NCBI GenBank assembly: GCA_937873245.1
Contig: CALMVY010000139.1
Coordinates: 1 to 18,855 of the forward strand
Source of the DNA: an uncultured Arthrobacter sp.
Lineage (GTDB): Bacteria > Actinomycetota > Actinomycetes > Actinomycetales > Micrococcaceae
DNA length: 18,855 nucleotides
Direction: 5' to 3'
The notes under the pieces were generated by a model. It saw only the letters and a list, made by a program, of their open reading frames with translations. It was not told the DNA's origin and made no database searches. This document shows, piece by piece, positions 13,219-18,855 of this stretch. The position numbers and the translations under genes are program-made. Numbering within the stretch: the first letter of the stretch is position 1; each line of letters opens with the position of its first letter.

Positions 13219-13683
13219 GTGGCACGTGTGAAGAGGGCGGTCAACGCCCACAAGAAGCGCCGGGTTATTCTTGAGCGCGCCAAGGGCTACCGTGGACAGC
13301 GTTCACGCCTGTACCGCAAGGCCAAAGAGCAGCTGCTGCACTCGTTTGTGTACAGCTACGGCGACCGCAAGAAGAAGAAGGGCGACTTCCGCCGCCTGTG
13401 GATCCAGCGCATCAACGCTGCATCCCGCGCCAACGGCCTGACTTACAACCGTCTGATCCAGGGCCTCAAGGCCGCTGAGGTCGAGGTTGACCGCCGTATG
13501 CTGGCCGAGCTTGCCGTTTCCGACGCCAACGCCTTCGCCGCGCTGGTCAAGATCGCCAAGGACTCCCTGCCCGCCGACACGTCCGCTCCGGCCGTCCAGG
13601 CCGAGGCTGCACCGGCTGCTAAGAAGGCCCCCGCCAAGAAGCCGGCTGCCAAGAAGCCCGCCGCTGACAAGGCTGCCGAGTAG
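13219..13683 (+). CDS. rplT: 50S ribosomal protein bL20 with Ala/Lys-rich tail
   Basis: bL20 is an early 50S assembly protein. In several bacteria it represses its own operon by binding mRNA that mimics its 23S site. The core, residues 1-117, is complete: MARVKRAVNAHKKRRVIL, then GYRGQRSRLYRKAKEQ, RRLWIQRINAASR and a helical C-domain ending AFAALVKIAKD. Residues 118-154 are an extra Ala/Pro/Lys tail with KKAPAKKPAAKKPAA-type repeats; bL20 is usually about 118-125 residues. The GTG at 13219 is chosen because GAAGGAG (13205-13211) lies 7 nt upstream and MARVK is the family's N-terminus. The tail resembles the basic part of the IF3 tail in the same operon. Confidence 0.96.
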   Translation: MARVKRAVNAHKKRRVILERAKGYRGQRSRLYRKAKEQLLHSFVYSYGDRKKKKGDFRRLWIQRINAASRANGLTYNRLIQGLKAAEVEVDRRMLAELAVSDANAFAALVKIAKDSLPADTSAPAVQAEAAPAAKKAPAKKPAAKKPAADKAAE

Positions 13684-13691
13684 TACCTGAG

Positions 13692-13707
13692 GTAGTTCAC
13701 GAACTAC
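13692..13707. repeat. Inverted repeat between rplT and rRNA methyltransferase gene
   Basis: GTAGTTC-AC-GAACTAC is a perfect 7-bp inverted repeat, 8 nt after the rplT stop and 41 nt before the next ATG. The loop is too short for a 7-bp RNA stem, although a 6-bp stem with a CACG loop is possible. No T-run follows. It could be an operator or a weak hairpin. Confidence 0.4.
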
Positions 13708-13748
13708 GTCGTTCAAGAGCCGGCCACAAAAGCCACTAAGGTTCTTAT

Positions 13749-14660
13749 ATGAACGAAACCGGGCGCCCGCAAGACTCTGCACTTTCCAATCCTCGAGCTG
13801 ATCGGGTGAGGAAGGTGGCACAGCTTGCCGGGCGCCCGGCCCGTTTAAAGCGCCGCGAGTTCCTGGCGGAGGGGCCGCAGGCGGTCCGGGAAGCCCTCGT
13901 CCTGCACCAGAAGAGGCTGGCGGCGGGGGAGCCCGGCATCGTCTATGAGGTCTACGCGAGCGAGTCCTGCCTGGACCGGCACCCGGACCTCGAGACTCTC
14001 GCGGAGGGCACCACCGCCTACCTCGCCACCGACGAAGTGCTCGCCGCGATGGCGGACACTGTCACCCCGCAGGGCATTCTCGCCGTCTGCGGTTTTCTGG
14101 ACGTGAGCCTGGACGAGGTGCTCGACGCCGGCCCGCGGCTGCTTGCCGTACTCTGCCAGGTACGGGACCCCGGTAATGCCGGCACTGTGCTCCGGGCCGC
14201 CGACGCGGCCGGCGCGGACGCCGTCATTCTTACCGCGTCCAGCGTCGACATCTACAACCCCAAGGCCGTCCGTTCGACGGCGGGCTCCCTCTTCCACCTG
14301 CCCGTTGTGCTCGGCGCCGAGATCGACGACCTGGTGGGCCGGTGCAAGGAACGGGGAATCGGAGTCCTCGCCGCGGATGGCCAGGGCCAGCTGAACCTCG
14401 ATGCGTTGCAGGACCAGAACGCTGCCCGCCGGCTCGGTGCGGCCCCATCCGTTTCGGAGTATGCCCTCGAGAGTCCCACGGCGTGGCTCTTCGGCAACGA
14501 GGCCCAGGGTCTCTCCGAGGAGGAGCTCGCCTTGGCGGACCACCGTGTGGCTGTGCCCGTCTACGGGGCCGCTGAAAGCCTCAACCTGGGGACCGCCGCG
14601 ACGGTCTGCCTCTACGCCAGCGCCCGCTCCCAGCAGGACGGCGGAACCGGGCGGGGCTAG
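13749..14660 (+). CDS. TrmH/SpoU family RNA 2'-O-methyltransferase
   Basis: A 303-residue SPOUT methyltransferase that transfers methyl from SAM to a ribose 2'-OH, most likely in 23S rRNA. The N-terminal substrate-binding domain (about 30-115) includes RLKRREFLAEGPQAVREAL, an L30e-like fold pattern. The three SpoU motifs are visible: QVRDPGNAGTVLRAADAAGA (137-156), LFGNEAQGL (247-255) and PVYGAAESLNLGTA (270-283), which form the trefoil knot. The ATG has TAAGG 7 nt upstream. It follows rplT by 65 nt with no terminator, so cotranscription with the translation operon is likely. This placement is common in Actinobacteria. The exact target nucleotide cannot be told; TlyA-like or TsnR-like roles are less likely. 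Confidence 0.9.
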   Translation: MNETGRPQDSALSNPRADRVRKVAQLAGRPARLKRREFLAEGPQAVREALVLHQKRLAAGEPGIVYEVYASESCLDRHPDLETLAEGTTAYLATDEVLAAMADTVTPQGILAVCGFLDVSLDEVLDAGPRLLAVLCQVRDPGNAGTVLRAADAAGADAVILTASSVDIYNPKAVRSTAGSLFHLPVVLGAEIDDLVGRCKERGIGVLAADGQGQLNLDALQDQNAARRLGAAPSVSEYALESPTAWLFGNEAQGLSEEELALADHRVAVPVYGAAESLNLGTAATVCLYASARSQQDGGTGRG

Positions 14661-14735
14661 CTGCGCGGGTTGGCGGCAGGGCCCGCAAGGCAGCCAGGGC
14701 GAGAGCCAGGAAAACCGCAGGTCCCGGAACCGCGC

Positions 14736-14779
14736 AAAAAAATACGGCGGGGGTCCACCGTAAGGTGGGCTCCCGCCGT
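14736..14779 (-). terminator. Intrinsic terminator of the GlsB-family gene
   Basis: On the minus strand a 16-position stem (14779-14764 with 14759-14744, two imperfect positions) closes a 4-nt loop and is followed by seven T residues (the A-run at 14736-14742). It starts 13 nt after the minus-strand stop at 14793. It is the clearest terminator with a T-run on this strand and may also slow read-through from the convergent methyltransferase gene. Confidence 0.85.
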
Positions 14780-14792
14780 CGTATCCCAGCGA

Positions 14793-15062
14793 CTAGGTCG
14801 TGGTCTTGTTGCGTCCTGTGATGGCGCCGTAGGTAAGGGCCACCACCAGGCCGCCGACAATGGCCAGGAGCCAGGAACCAAGATTCCAGAATTCCATCGT
14901 GCCACCGCCGAAGAGCAGGTCGCCGATCCAGCCGCCGACAACTGCGCCGACAACACCGAGCACGAGGCTGGTCACCCAGCCGCCTCCGACCCTGCCAGGC
15001 ATGACTGCCTTAACGATTGCACCTACTATGAGTCCGAGAATGATCCAGCCTAGAAAGCCCAT
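14793..15062 (-). CDS. GlsB/YeaQ/YmgE family small membrane protein
   Basis: An 89-residue, very hydrophobic protein with about three transmembrane helices and Gly-rich turns: MGFLGWIILGLIVGAIVKAVMPG, then VTSLVLGVVGAVVGGWIGDLLFG, then SWLLAIVGGLVVALTYGAI. This is the transglycosylase-associated (GlsB/YeaQ/YmgE) family, often linked to envelope or general stress, with unproven molecular function. The frame is open to 15092, but ATG 15062 gives the family's usual start. AGGAGG lies 4 nt upstream of it, which is close but strong. A T-run terminator follows the gene. The upstream region has a possible promoter and a striking 11-bp repeat array. Confidence 0.88.
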   Translation of the reverse strand: MGFLGWIILGLIVGAIVKAVMPGRVGGGWVTSLVLGVVGAVVGGWIGDLLFGGGTMEFWNLGSWLLAIVGGLVVALTYGAITGRNKTTT

Positions 15063-15089
15063 TGCTCCTCCTACATATTCGTCGGCATC

Positions 15090-15118
15090 CAAATAGTGGA
15101 TTCCGATTATGGCTTCAA
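15090..15118 (-). promoter_or_regulatory. Possible promoter of the GlsB-family gene
   Basis: On the minus strand, TTGAAG (15118-15113) and TATTTG (15095-15090) are 17 bp apart. The -35 is good and the -10 is mediocre. It would give a leader of about 25 nt. Confidence 0.35.
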
Positions 15119-15206
15119 GCTAACATAGGCCGGTTTGCTTGTCAGCAGGATCACACCCAATCGTTACTTGCCCGGTGACCTGCGTCATTGCTGGGTGAAC
15201 CAGGTT

Positions 15207-15247
15207 TCAAACCGAGTTCAAACCGGGCTCAAGCGGTGGTCAAGCCG
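15207..15247. repeat. Four direct repeats with exact 11-bp period
   Basis: TCAAACCG (15207), TCAAACCG (15218), TCAAGCGG (15229) and TCAAGCCG (15240) start exactly 11 bp apart. They lie about 90 bp upstream of the proposed GlsB-family promoter and past the end of the MFS gene, in an otherwise gene-free stretch (15063-15316). An 11-bp period puts each unit on nearly the same face of DNA, as in arrays bound by OmpR/PhoB-type regulators. The last unit overlaps an 8-bp inverted repeat (CAAGCCGG at 15241, CCGGCTTG at 15256). No coding function was seen for this stretch. Confidence 0.6.
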
Positions 15248-15316
15248 GGGGCCGGCCGGCTTGGACACGGCACTTTCTGCGGCGCTGTGGGCGCCGGCCC
15301 GGCAGCCGCAATCCGG

Positions 15317-16525
15317 CTATCGGACCAGCGGCCTCTTGCGTTCCACGAGGCCGCTGACGACGGCGACGCCGAGGCCCAGGAGGGCCAGCACTGCACCGAC
15401 GAGGGCGGGTGCGACGTAGCCCCAGCCCCAGGCGATCACGAGGCCGCCGAGGAAGGCGCCCAGGGCGTTGGCGACGTTGAGGGCGGCGTGGTTAAGCGAG
15501 GACGCCAGCGAGGGGGCATCCGGGGAAGCATCCAGCAGCCGGGTCTGCAGCGCCGGGACCAGCAGGGAACCGGCCCCGCCGACGACGAAGACCATGACGT
15601 AGGCGGACCACGGCCAGTGCACGGCCACGGCGTAGACCACGAGTGCCACGGCGATGCCGGGCAGCACCCAGTAGATGGTGCCCATCACGGACTTGTCCGC
15701 GATCCGGCCGCCGACGATGTTGCCGGCCACCATGCCGAGGCCGTAGAGCGCGACGACGAGCGGGAGCCAGGCCGCGGGAATGCCCGCCACGGAGGTCATC
15801 GTGTGCGCAATGTACGTGTACGTGGCGAAGAAACCGCCGAACCCGACGATGCCGATCAGGATCGCCAGCCAGACCTGGAGCCGCTTGAGGGCGCCCAGCT
15901 CGCGGCGGAAGCTCGCATCGGCGTGGGGCTTCTGGAACGGGACGAATTTCCAGAGCATCACCAGGGTGAGGAGGCCGATCAGGCCCACCAGCAGGAAGAG
16001 CAGCCGCCAGCCGTACGTCTGGCCCAGCCAGGTGCCGAACGGCACGCCGATGACGTTGGAGACGGTCAGTCCGGCCATGACCATCGAAATCGCCCAGCCG
16101 CGCTTGGTCGGAGCAACCAGCGAGGCCGCGATCACGGCCGCGACCCCGAAGAACGCTCCATGCGGCAGGCCCGCGGCGAAGCGGGACACCAGCATGGTGC
16201 CGTAGTCCGGGGCGATGAAGGACGTCAGGTTCGCGATGCTGAAGAACAGCATGAGCCCCAGGGCAAGGTACTTGCGCGGCATCTTGGCGCCGACGGCCGC
16301 CAGCAGCGGGGCTCCGATCACGACGCCGAGCGCGTAGGCGGAGATCAGGTGTCCCGCCTCCGGGGTGCTGATGTTGAGCCCCTGCTCCACCTCCTTGAGC
16401 AGGCCCATCATGGTGAACTCCGTGGTGCCGATGCCGAATCCGCCCATGGCAAGGGCAAGGATGGCAAGGGCAAGATGGCGGGTGCCGGTTTTGGGCGCCG
16501 CCGGGGCATGGGTAGTGGTTGTCAT
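15317..16525 (-). CDS. MFS transporter, AraJ-like (DHA1 drug/sugar efflux type)
   Basis: A 402-residue permease with about 12 transmembrane segments. Seen: MGGFGIGTTEFTMMGLL in the first helix, a signature of the AraJ/CmlA-like MFS group; PHGAFFGVAAVIAASLV; and GAFLGGLVIAWGWGYVAPALVG in the last third. Motif A is degenerate (GAKMPRKYLALGL). The ATG at 16525 (MTTTTHAPAAPK) is chosen over an upstream in-frame start at 16567, because the first helix is close behind and the extra residues are non-conserved and cross the palindrome at 16538. The ribosome site is weak. It stands alone, with a 14-bp palindrome just upstream as a possible operator. The substrate is unknown; efflux is inferred from family. 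Confidence 0.88.
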   Translation of the reverse strand: MTTTTHAPAAPKTGTRHLALAILALAMGGFGIGTTEFTMMGLLKEVEQGLNISTPEAGHLISAYALGVVIGAPLLAAVGAKMPRKYLALGLMLFFSIANLTSFIAPDYGTMLVSRFAAGLPHGAFFGVAAVIAASLVAPTKRGWAISMVMAGLTVSNVIGVPFGTWLGQTYGWRLLFLLVGLIGLLTLVMLWKFVPFQKPHADASFRRELGALKRLQVWLAILIGIVGFGGFFATYTYIAHTMTSVAGIPAAWLPLVVALYGLGMVAGNIVGGRIADKSVMGTIYWVLPGIAVALVVYAVAVHWPWSAYVMVFVVGGAGSLLVPALQTRLLDASPDAPSLASSLNHAALNVANALGAFLGGLVIAWGWGYVAPALVGAVLALLGLGVAVVSGLVERKRPLVR

Positions 16526-16537
16526 TCGTCTGCTTTT

Positions 16538-16551
16538 CGGGAACGTTCCCG
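16538..16551. promoter_or_regulatory. 14-bp perfect palindrome upstream of AraJ-like MFS gene
   Basis: CGGGAACGTTCCCG is a perfect palindrome 12 bp upstream of the MFS ATG. It is placed where a repressor could block transcription or early elongation. No regulator gene is adjacent, so the binding protein would be encoded elsewhere. No clear promoter hexamers were found. Confidence 0.45.
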
Positions 16552-16683
16552 GCGGAAGCCAGGACAATGCGGCACGTTAAATCTGATGTGTGAGCTGAGT
16601 GGTGTAACGGGGCCGGGGCGCTCGATATTCCGGTACTCGCCGAAGGCGGCTCCTTCCATTCTTCCCTAATCCTGGGCCGCCCC

Positions 16684-16689
16684 TAGACT
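16684..16689 (+). promoter_or_regulatory. -10 element of a leaderless Nudix gene promoter
   Basis: TAGACT fits TANNNT and ends 7 nt before the GTG at 16697, with no Shine-Dalgarno sequence between. The layout (TARACT, GGAC, then GTG) closely resembles that of hisC in this window. No clear -35 was seen. Confidence 0.55.
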
Positions 16690-16696
16690 TGGACGC

Positions 16697-17152
16697 GTGA
16701 CTGGACTCATCAGCGTCGCCGGCGGCGCAGTATTGGACTCCCTGGCCGAACCCGGCCGGCTGCTTGTCGCCCGGCGGACGGCGCCTCCTCACTTTGCCGG
16801 AATGTGGGAGTTTCCGGGCGGCAAGGTCGAGGCCGGAGAGACGGGCGAGCAGGCCCTGCACCGCGAGCTGTTCGAGGAGCTGGGCGTGAGCGTCCGGCTT
16901 GGCGCCGAACTGGACAGCGGGTCCGCCGAGGGCTGGCCGCTGAACGATCGCGCCGCCATGCGTGTGTGGTTTGCCGAACTCCTCGATGGCGATCCCCGCC
17001 CGCTGCAGGACCACGATGAGCTGCGCTGGATCAACCTCCGGAACCGCGACGAGGTGCTGGGCCTGCCGTGGATTCCGGCTGACCTGCCGATCGTCGAGGC
17101 GCTGCTGGACAGGCTTTCCGTGGCCGATTCCACGGCCTTGTCCGCGCACTGA
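16697..17152 (+). CDS. MutT-like Nudix hydrolase
   Basis: A 151-residue Nudix protein. The Nudix box is perfect (residues 42-64): G42, E48, R56, E57, E60, E61 and G63, with GMWEFPGGK in front, as in MutT. It probably hydrolyses (d)NTPs such as 8-oxo-dGTP to the monophosphate, cleaning the nucleotide pool. WEFPGGKVE and the short length point to the MutT subfamily. The substrate is inferred, since Nudix members vary. The GTG start is supported by the adjacent -10 element. It is monocistronic or weakly linked to pntA (89-nt gap with a small hairpin). Confidence 0.9.
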   Translation: MTGLISVAGGAVLDSLAEPGRLLVARRTAPPHFAGMWEFPGGKVEAGETGEQALHRELFEELGVSVRLGAELDSGSAEGWPLNDRAAMRVWFAELLDGDPRPLQDHDELRWINLRNRDEVLGLPWIPADLPIVEALLDRLSVADSTALSAH

Positions 17153-17166
17153 ACGGCTGAGCATCT

Positions 17167-17181
17167 GGGCCGCCGCGGCCC
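17167..17181 (+). terminator. Small GC hairpin after Nudix gene
   Basis: GGGCCG-CCG-CGGCCC forms a perfect 6-bp stem 14 nt after the Nudix stop, without a T-run. Termination is possible but weakly supported. Confidence 0.25.
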
Positions 17182-17241
17182 CACCTCTCGCCAAAGCGTG
17201 AAGCATGTGACTACGCTGAAGCGAATCGAGAGGAGCGGCCC

Positions 17242-18393
17242 GTGCAGGTCGGTGTCAGGCGGGAACAGCGTGCGGGGGAGCGGCGGGTTGCGGCCACACC
17301 GGAGACGGTGCAGCAGCTGATGAGCCTGGGCCTGGACGTGGCGGTGGAAAGCAACGCCGGCACCGAGGCCGGTTATGGCGACGACGCCTTCGCCGCGGCC
17401 GGAGCGTCGGTCGTGCCGGAATTGCTCCCCGGATCCCTGGATGTCCTGCTGCACGTCCGGCCGCTGGAACCGGAGACCGCCGCGGGTCTTCGGCCCGGCA
17501 CGATCACCATCGGGTTCGCCTCCCCGGCGTCGGAGCTGCCCACCGTGGACGCCCTCGCCGCTGCGGGTGTGACCTCGTTCGCGCTGGAGCTGGTCCCGCG
17601 CATCTCAAGGGCCCAGTCGATGGACGCGCTCAGTTCCCAATCGCTGGTCTCCGGCTACCGCGCCGTTCTGGAAGCGGCCCTGCGCTATCCGAGGTTCTTC
17701 CCGCTCTACATGACAGCCGCCGGAACGATCCCGCCCGCCCGGGTACTCGTCCTGGGCGCCGGCGTCGCAGGGTTGCAGGCGATCGGCACCGCGAAGCGCC
17801 TGGGGGCGCGGGTCTCCGCCAATGACATCCGGGCGGCCTCCGCCGACGAGGTCGCCTCGATGGGGGGAACATTCATCCACCTGGACCTCGACACGGTGTC
17901 AGCCGCCGCGGAAGGCAGCGGCGGCTACGCCCGGGAGCTCGGCCAGGACCGGGCGCAACGCCAGCGCGCCCTGCTGGCCCCGCATGTCGCGGCGGCGGAT
18001 GTCCTCATCACCACAGCGGCGATCCCCGGCCGCGCAGCGCCCTTGCTCGTGACGACGGAAATGGTGGCCGGCATGCGGGCCGGTTCGGTCGTCGTCGACC
18101 TCGCGGCGGAATCGGGCGGAAACGTCGAGGGAGTTCTCGCGGGCCGGGACCTCCAGATCCCGGTGGAGGGCGGGTCCGTGACCCTGGTGGGCCTGCAGGA
18201 CGCCGCCTCGGCGATGCCCTCCGACGCGTCCCGGCTGTTCGCCAAGAACGTCGCGAACCTGCTGGCCCTGATGACCACCGACGGCAAGGTTGTCCCGGAC
18301 TTCGACGACGAGGTTGTCGCGGGCGCCTGCCTCACCCACGGCGGCTGCGTCCAGCATGCCGCTACCGCCGAAGCACTGGAGGCCCTGAAGTGA
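17242..18393 (+). CDS. pntA: Proton-translocating NAD(P) transhydrogenase, alpha-1 subunit
   Basis: The soluble NAD(H)-binding domain I of transhydrogenase, which couples hydride transfer between NADH and NADP+ to proton flow. At 383 residues it is the split form (alpha 1 separate from alpha 2), as in Rhodospirillum rubrum. Seen: VGVRREQRAGERRVAATPE at the N-terminus, RISRAQSMDALSSQ (120-133), and the Rossmann loop GAGVAG (172-177) with the LQAIGTAKRLGA helix. The C-terminus ends after GACLTHGG. Alanine dehydrogenase is related but lacks the RISRAQ context and the following genes. The GTG has GAGGAG about 7 nt upstream. A TACGCT at 17212 could be a -10 element. The stop overlaps the next start (TGATG). 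Confidence 0.94.
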   Translation: MQVGVRREQRAGERRVAATPETVQQLMSLGLDVAVESNAGTEAGYGDDAFAAAGASVVPELLPGSLDVLLHVRPLEPETAAGLRPGTITIGFASPASELPTVDALAAAGVTSFALELVPRISRAQSMDALSSQSLVSGYRAVLEAALRYPRFFPLYMTAAGTIPPARVLVLGAGVAGLQAIGTAKRLGARVSANDIRAASADEVASMGGTFIHLDLDTVSAAAEGSGGYARELGQDRAQRQRALLAPHVAAADVLITTAAIPGRAAPLLVTTEMVAGMRAGSVVVDLAAESGGNVEGVLAGRDLQIPVEGGSVTLVGLQDAASAMPSDASRLFAKNVANLLALMTTDGKVVPDFDDEVVAGACLTHGGCVQHAATAEALEALK

Positions 18394-18710
18394 TGGATCC
18401 GATCACTCTGCTGACGGTGGTGGTGCTCTCTGTATTCGTGGGATTCGAAGTCGTCTCCAAGGTGACAAGCAAGCTGCACACTCCGCTGATGTCCGGTGCC
18501 AACGCCATCCACGGCATCATCCTGGTGGGCGCCATCATCGTCGCCGGCCAGGCCAGCGACCCGTGGCTGCTGACCATCGCCCTCATCGCCGTGGTGCTGG
18601 CGACCGCAAACCTGGTCGGCGGATTCGTCGTCACAGACCGGATGCTGGAGATGTTCGGCGGGCGGAAGCCTGCCCGGCCCGCTGCCCGTGCGGGGGAGGA
18701 CGGCAAATGA
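18393..18710 (+). CDS. NAD(P) transhydrogenase, alpha-2 (membrane) subunit
   Basis: A 105-residue membrane protein with three transmembrane helices. It begins MDPITLLTVVVLSVFVGFEVV, followed by SKLHTPLMSGANAIHGI, a signature of the alpha-2 part of domain II, which forms the proton channel with beta. The C-terminal tail is basic (GGRKPARPAARAGEDGK). Either ATG 18393 or the adjacent GTG 18390 could start it. GGAGG (18378-18382) is 10 and 7 nt upstream respectively; ATG is chosen because the family starts MDP. It overlaps pntA and shares ATGA with pntB, so the three subunits are probably translated together. Often named pntAB or pntA2. Confidence 0.93.
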   Translation: MDPITLLTVVVLSVFVGFEVVSKVTSKLHTPLMSGANAIHGIILVGAIIVAGQASDPWLLTIALIAVVLATANLVGGFVVTDRMLEMFGGRKPARPAARAGEDGK

Positions 18711-18855
18711 ACGTCCTCGGCCCCGGATGGACCGCCCTGTTCTACCTCGTGGCCGCGGTCTGCTTCATCCTCGCGCTGAAGGGCCTGAGTTCGCCCCGGA
18801 CCGCCCGGCGGGGCAACGCCATCGGAGCGGCCGGCGCCCTCGTGGCCGTGGTGAC
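18707..18855 (+). CDS. pntB: NAD(P) transhydrogenase, beta subunit (5' part, cut by window end)
   Basis: Only the first 49 codons are present. They start MNVLGPGWTALFYLVAAVCF, continue ILALKGLSSPRTARRGN, and then enter a second hydrophobic helix. The ALKGLSSPRTAR(R)GN motif is a hallmark of the beta-subunit N-terminus. GGAGGA (18695-18700) is 6 nt upstream, and the ATG overlaps the alpha-2 stop by 4 nt. The remaining membrane helices and the NADP(H)-binding domain III lie beyond the right edge. Confidence 0.92.
   Translation, partial: MNVLGPGWTALFYLVAAVCFILALKGLSSPRTARRGNAIGAAGALVAVV

Noticed and set aside
15188..16669. Long plus-strand open frame (493 codons) opposite the AraJ-like MFS gene
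   Set aside because: Its translation is an Asp/Gly/His/Glu-rich string typical of antisense to hydrophobic GC-rich genes, whereas the minus strand gives a clear 12-helix permease.

Overview
The window is GC-rich, gene-dense actinobacterial chromosome. It looks like the Micrococcaceae, probably Arthrobacter or a close relative. The basis is protein character (PriA-type HisA, Ala/Pro/Lys-rich tails on translation proteins, a split proton-translocating transhydrogenase), high GC with GC-ending codons, frequent GTG starts, and the gene order lexA / LysM / his genes / infC-rpmI-rplT. I saw no insertion sequence, phage gene, CRISPR array, tRNA or rRNA. This is core genome rather than a mobile island.

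Layout. (1) 1-4250, GTPase and DNA damage: the 3' part of hflX overlaps dinG (XPD-like Fe-S helicase). dinG faces lexA on the minus strand, with a hairpin between them. The lexA upstream region carries two good LexA (SOS) boxes and many extra GAAC/GTTC half-sites. On its other side lies a small membrane-anchored LysM protein, the arrangement known for Bacillus yneA and Mycobacterium Rv2719c. (2) 4815-10723, histidine block: hisC-hisB-hisH-(52-aa membrane protein)-priA, then an SseB-family protein and an MFS transporter, all on the plus strand. hisC appears to start a leaderless transcript. hisD and hisF are not in the cluster. (3) 10805-14660, translation block: a minus-strand DUF1844 protein, then the infC operon (IF3, bL35, bL20) and a SpoU-type rRNA 2'-O-methyltransferase. 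infC very probably starts at ATT. It is preceded by a structured leader of about 240 nt with a convincing intrinsic terminator, so it looks like an attenuator. IF3 carries a tail of about 209 residues and bL20 one of about 37. (4) 14736-16551: two minus-strand membrane proteins, a GlsB/YeaQ/YmgE family protein and an AraJ-like MFS permease. Between them are four direct repeats spaced exactly 11 bp apart. (5) 16684-18855: a leaderless MutT-like Nudix hydrolase, then pntA (alpha 1), pntA2 (alpha 2) and the start of pntB, overlapping as a transhydrogenase operon.

The observations most worth following are regulatory: the infC attenuator with its ATT start, the half-site-rich lexA/LysM region, the 11-bp repeat array upstream of the GlsB-family gene, and the shared low-complexity tails on IF3 and bL20. 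No wholly new multi-gene system was evident. Start sites, motifs and hairpins were read by eye; no database or folding program was run.
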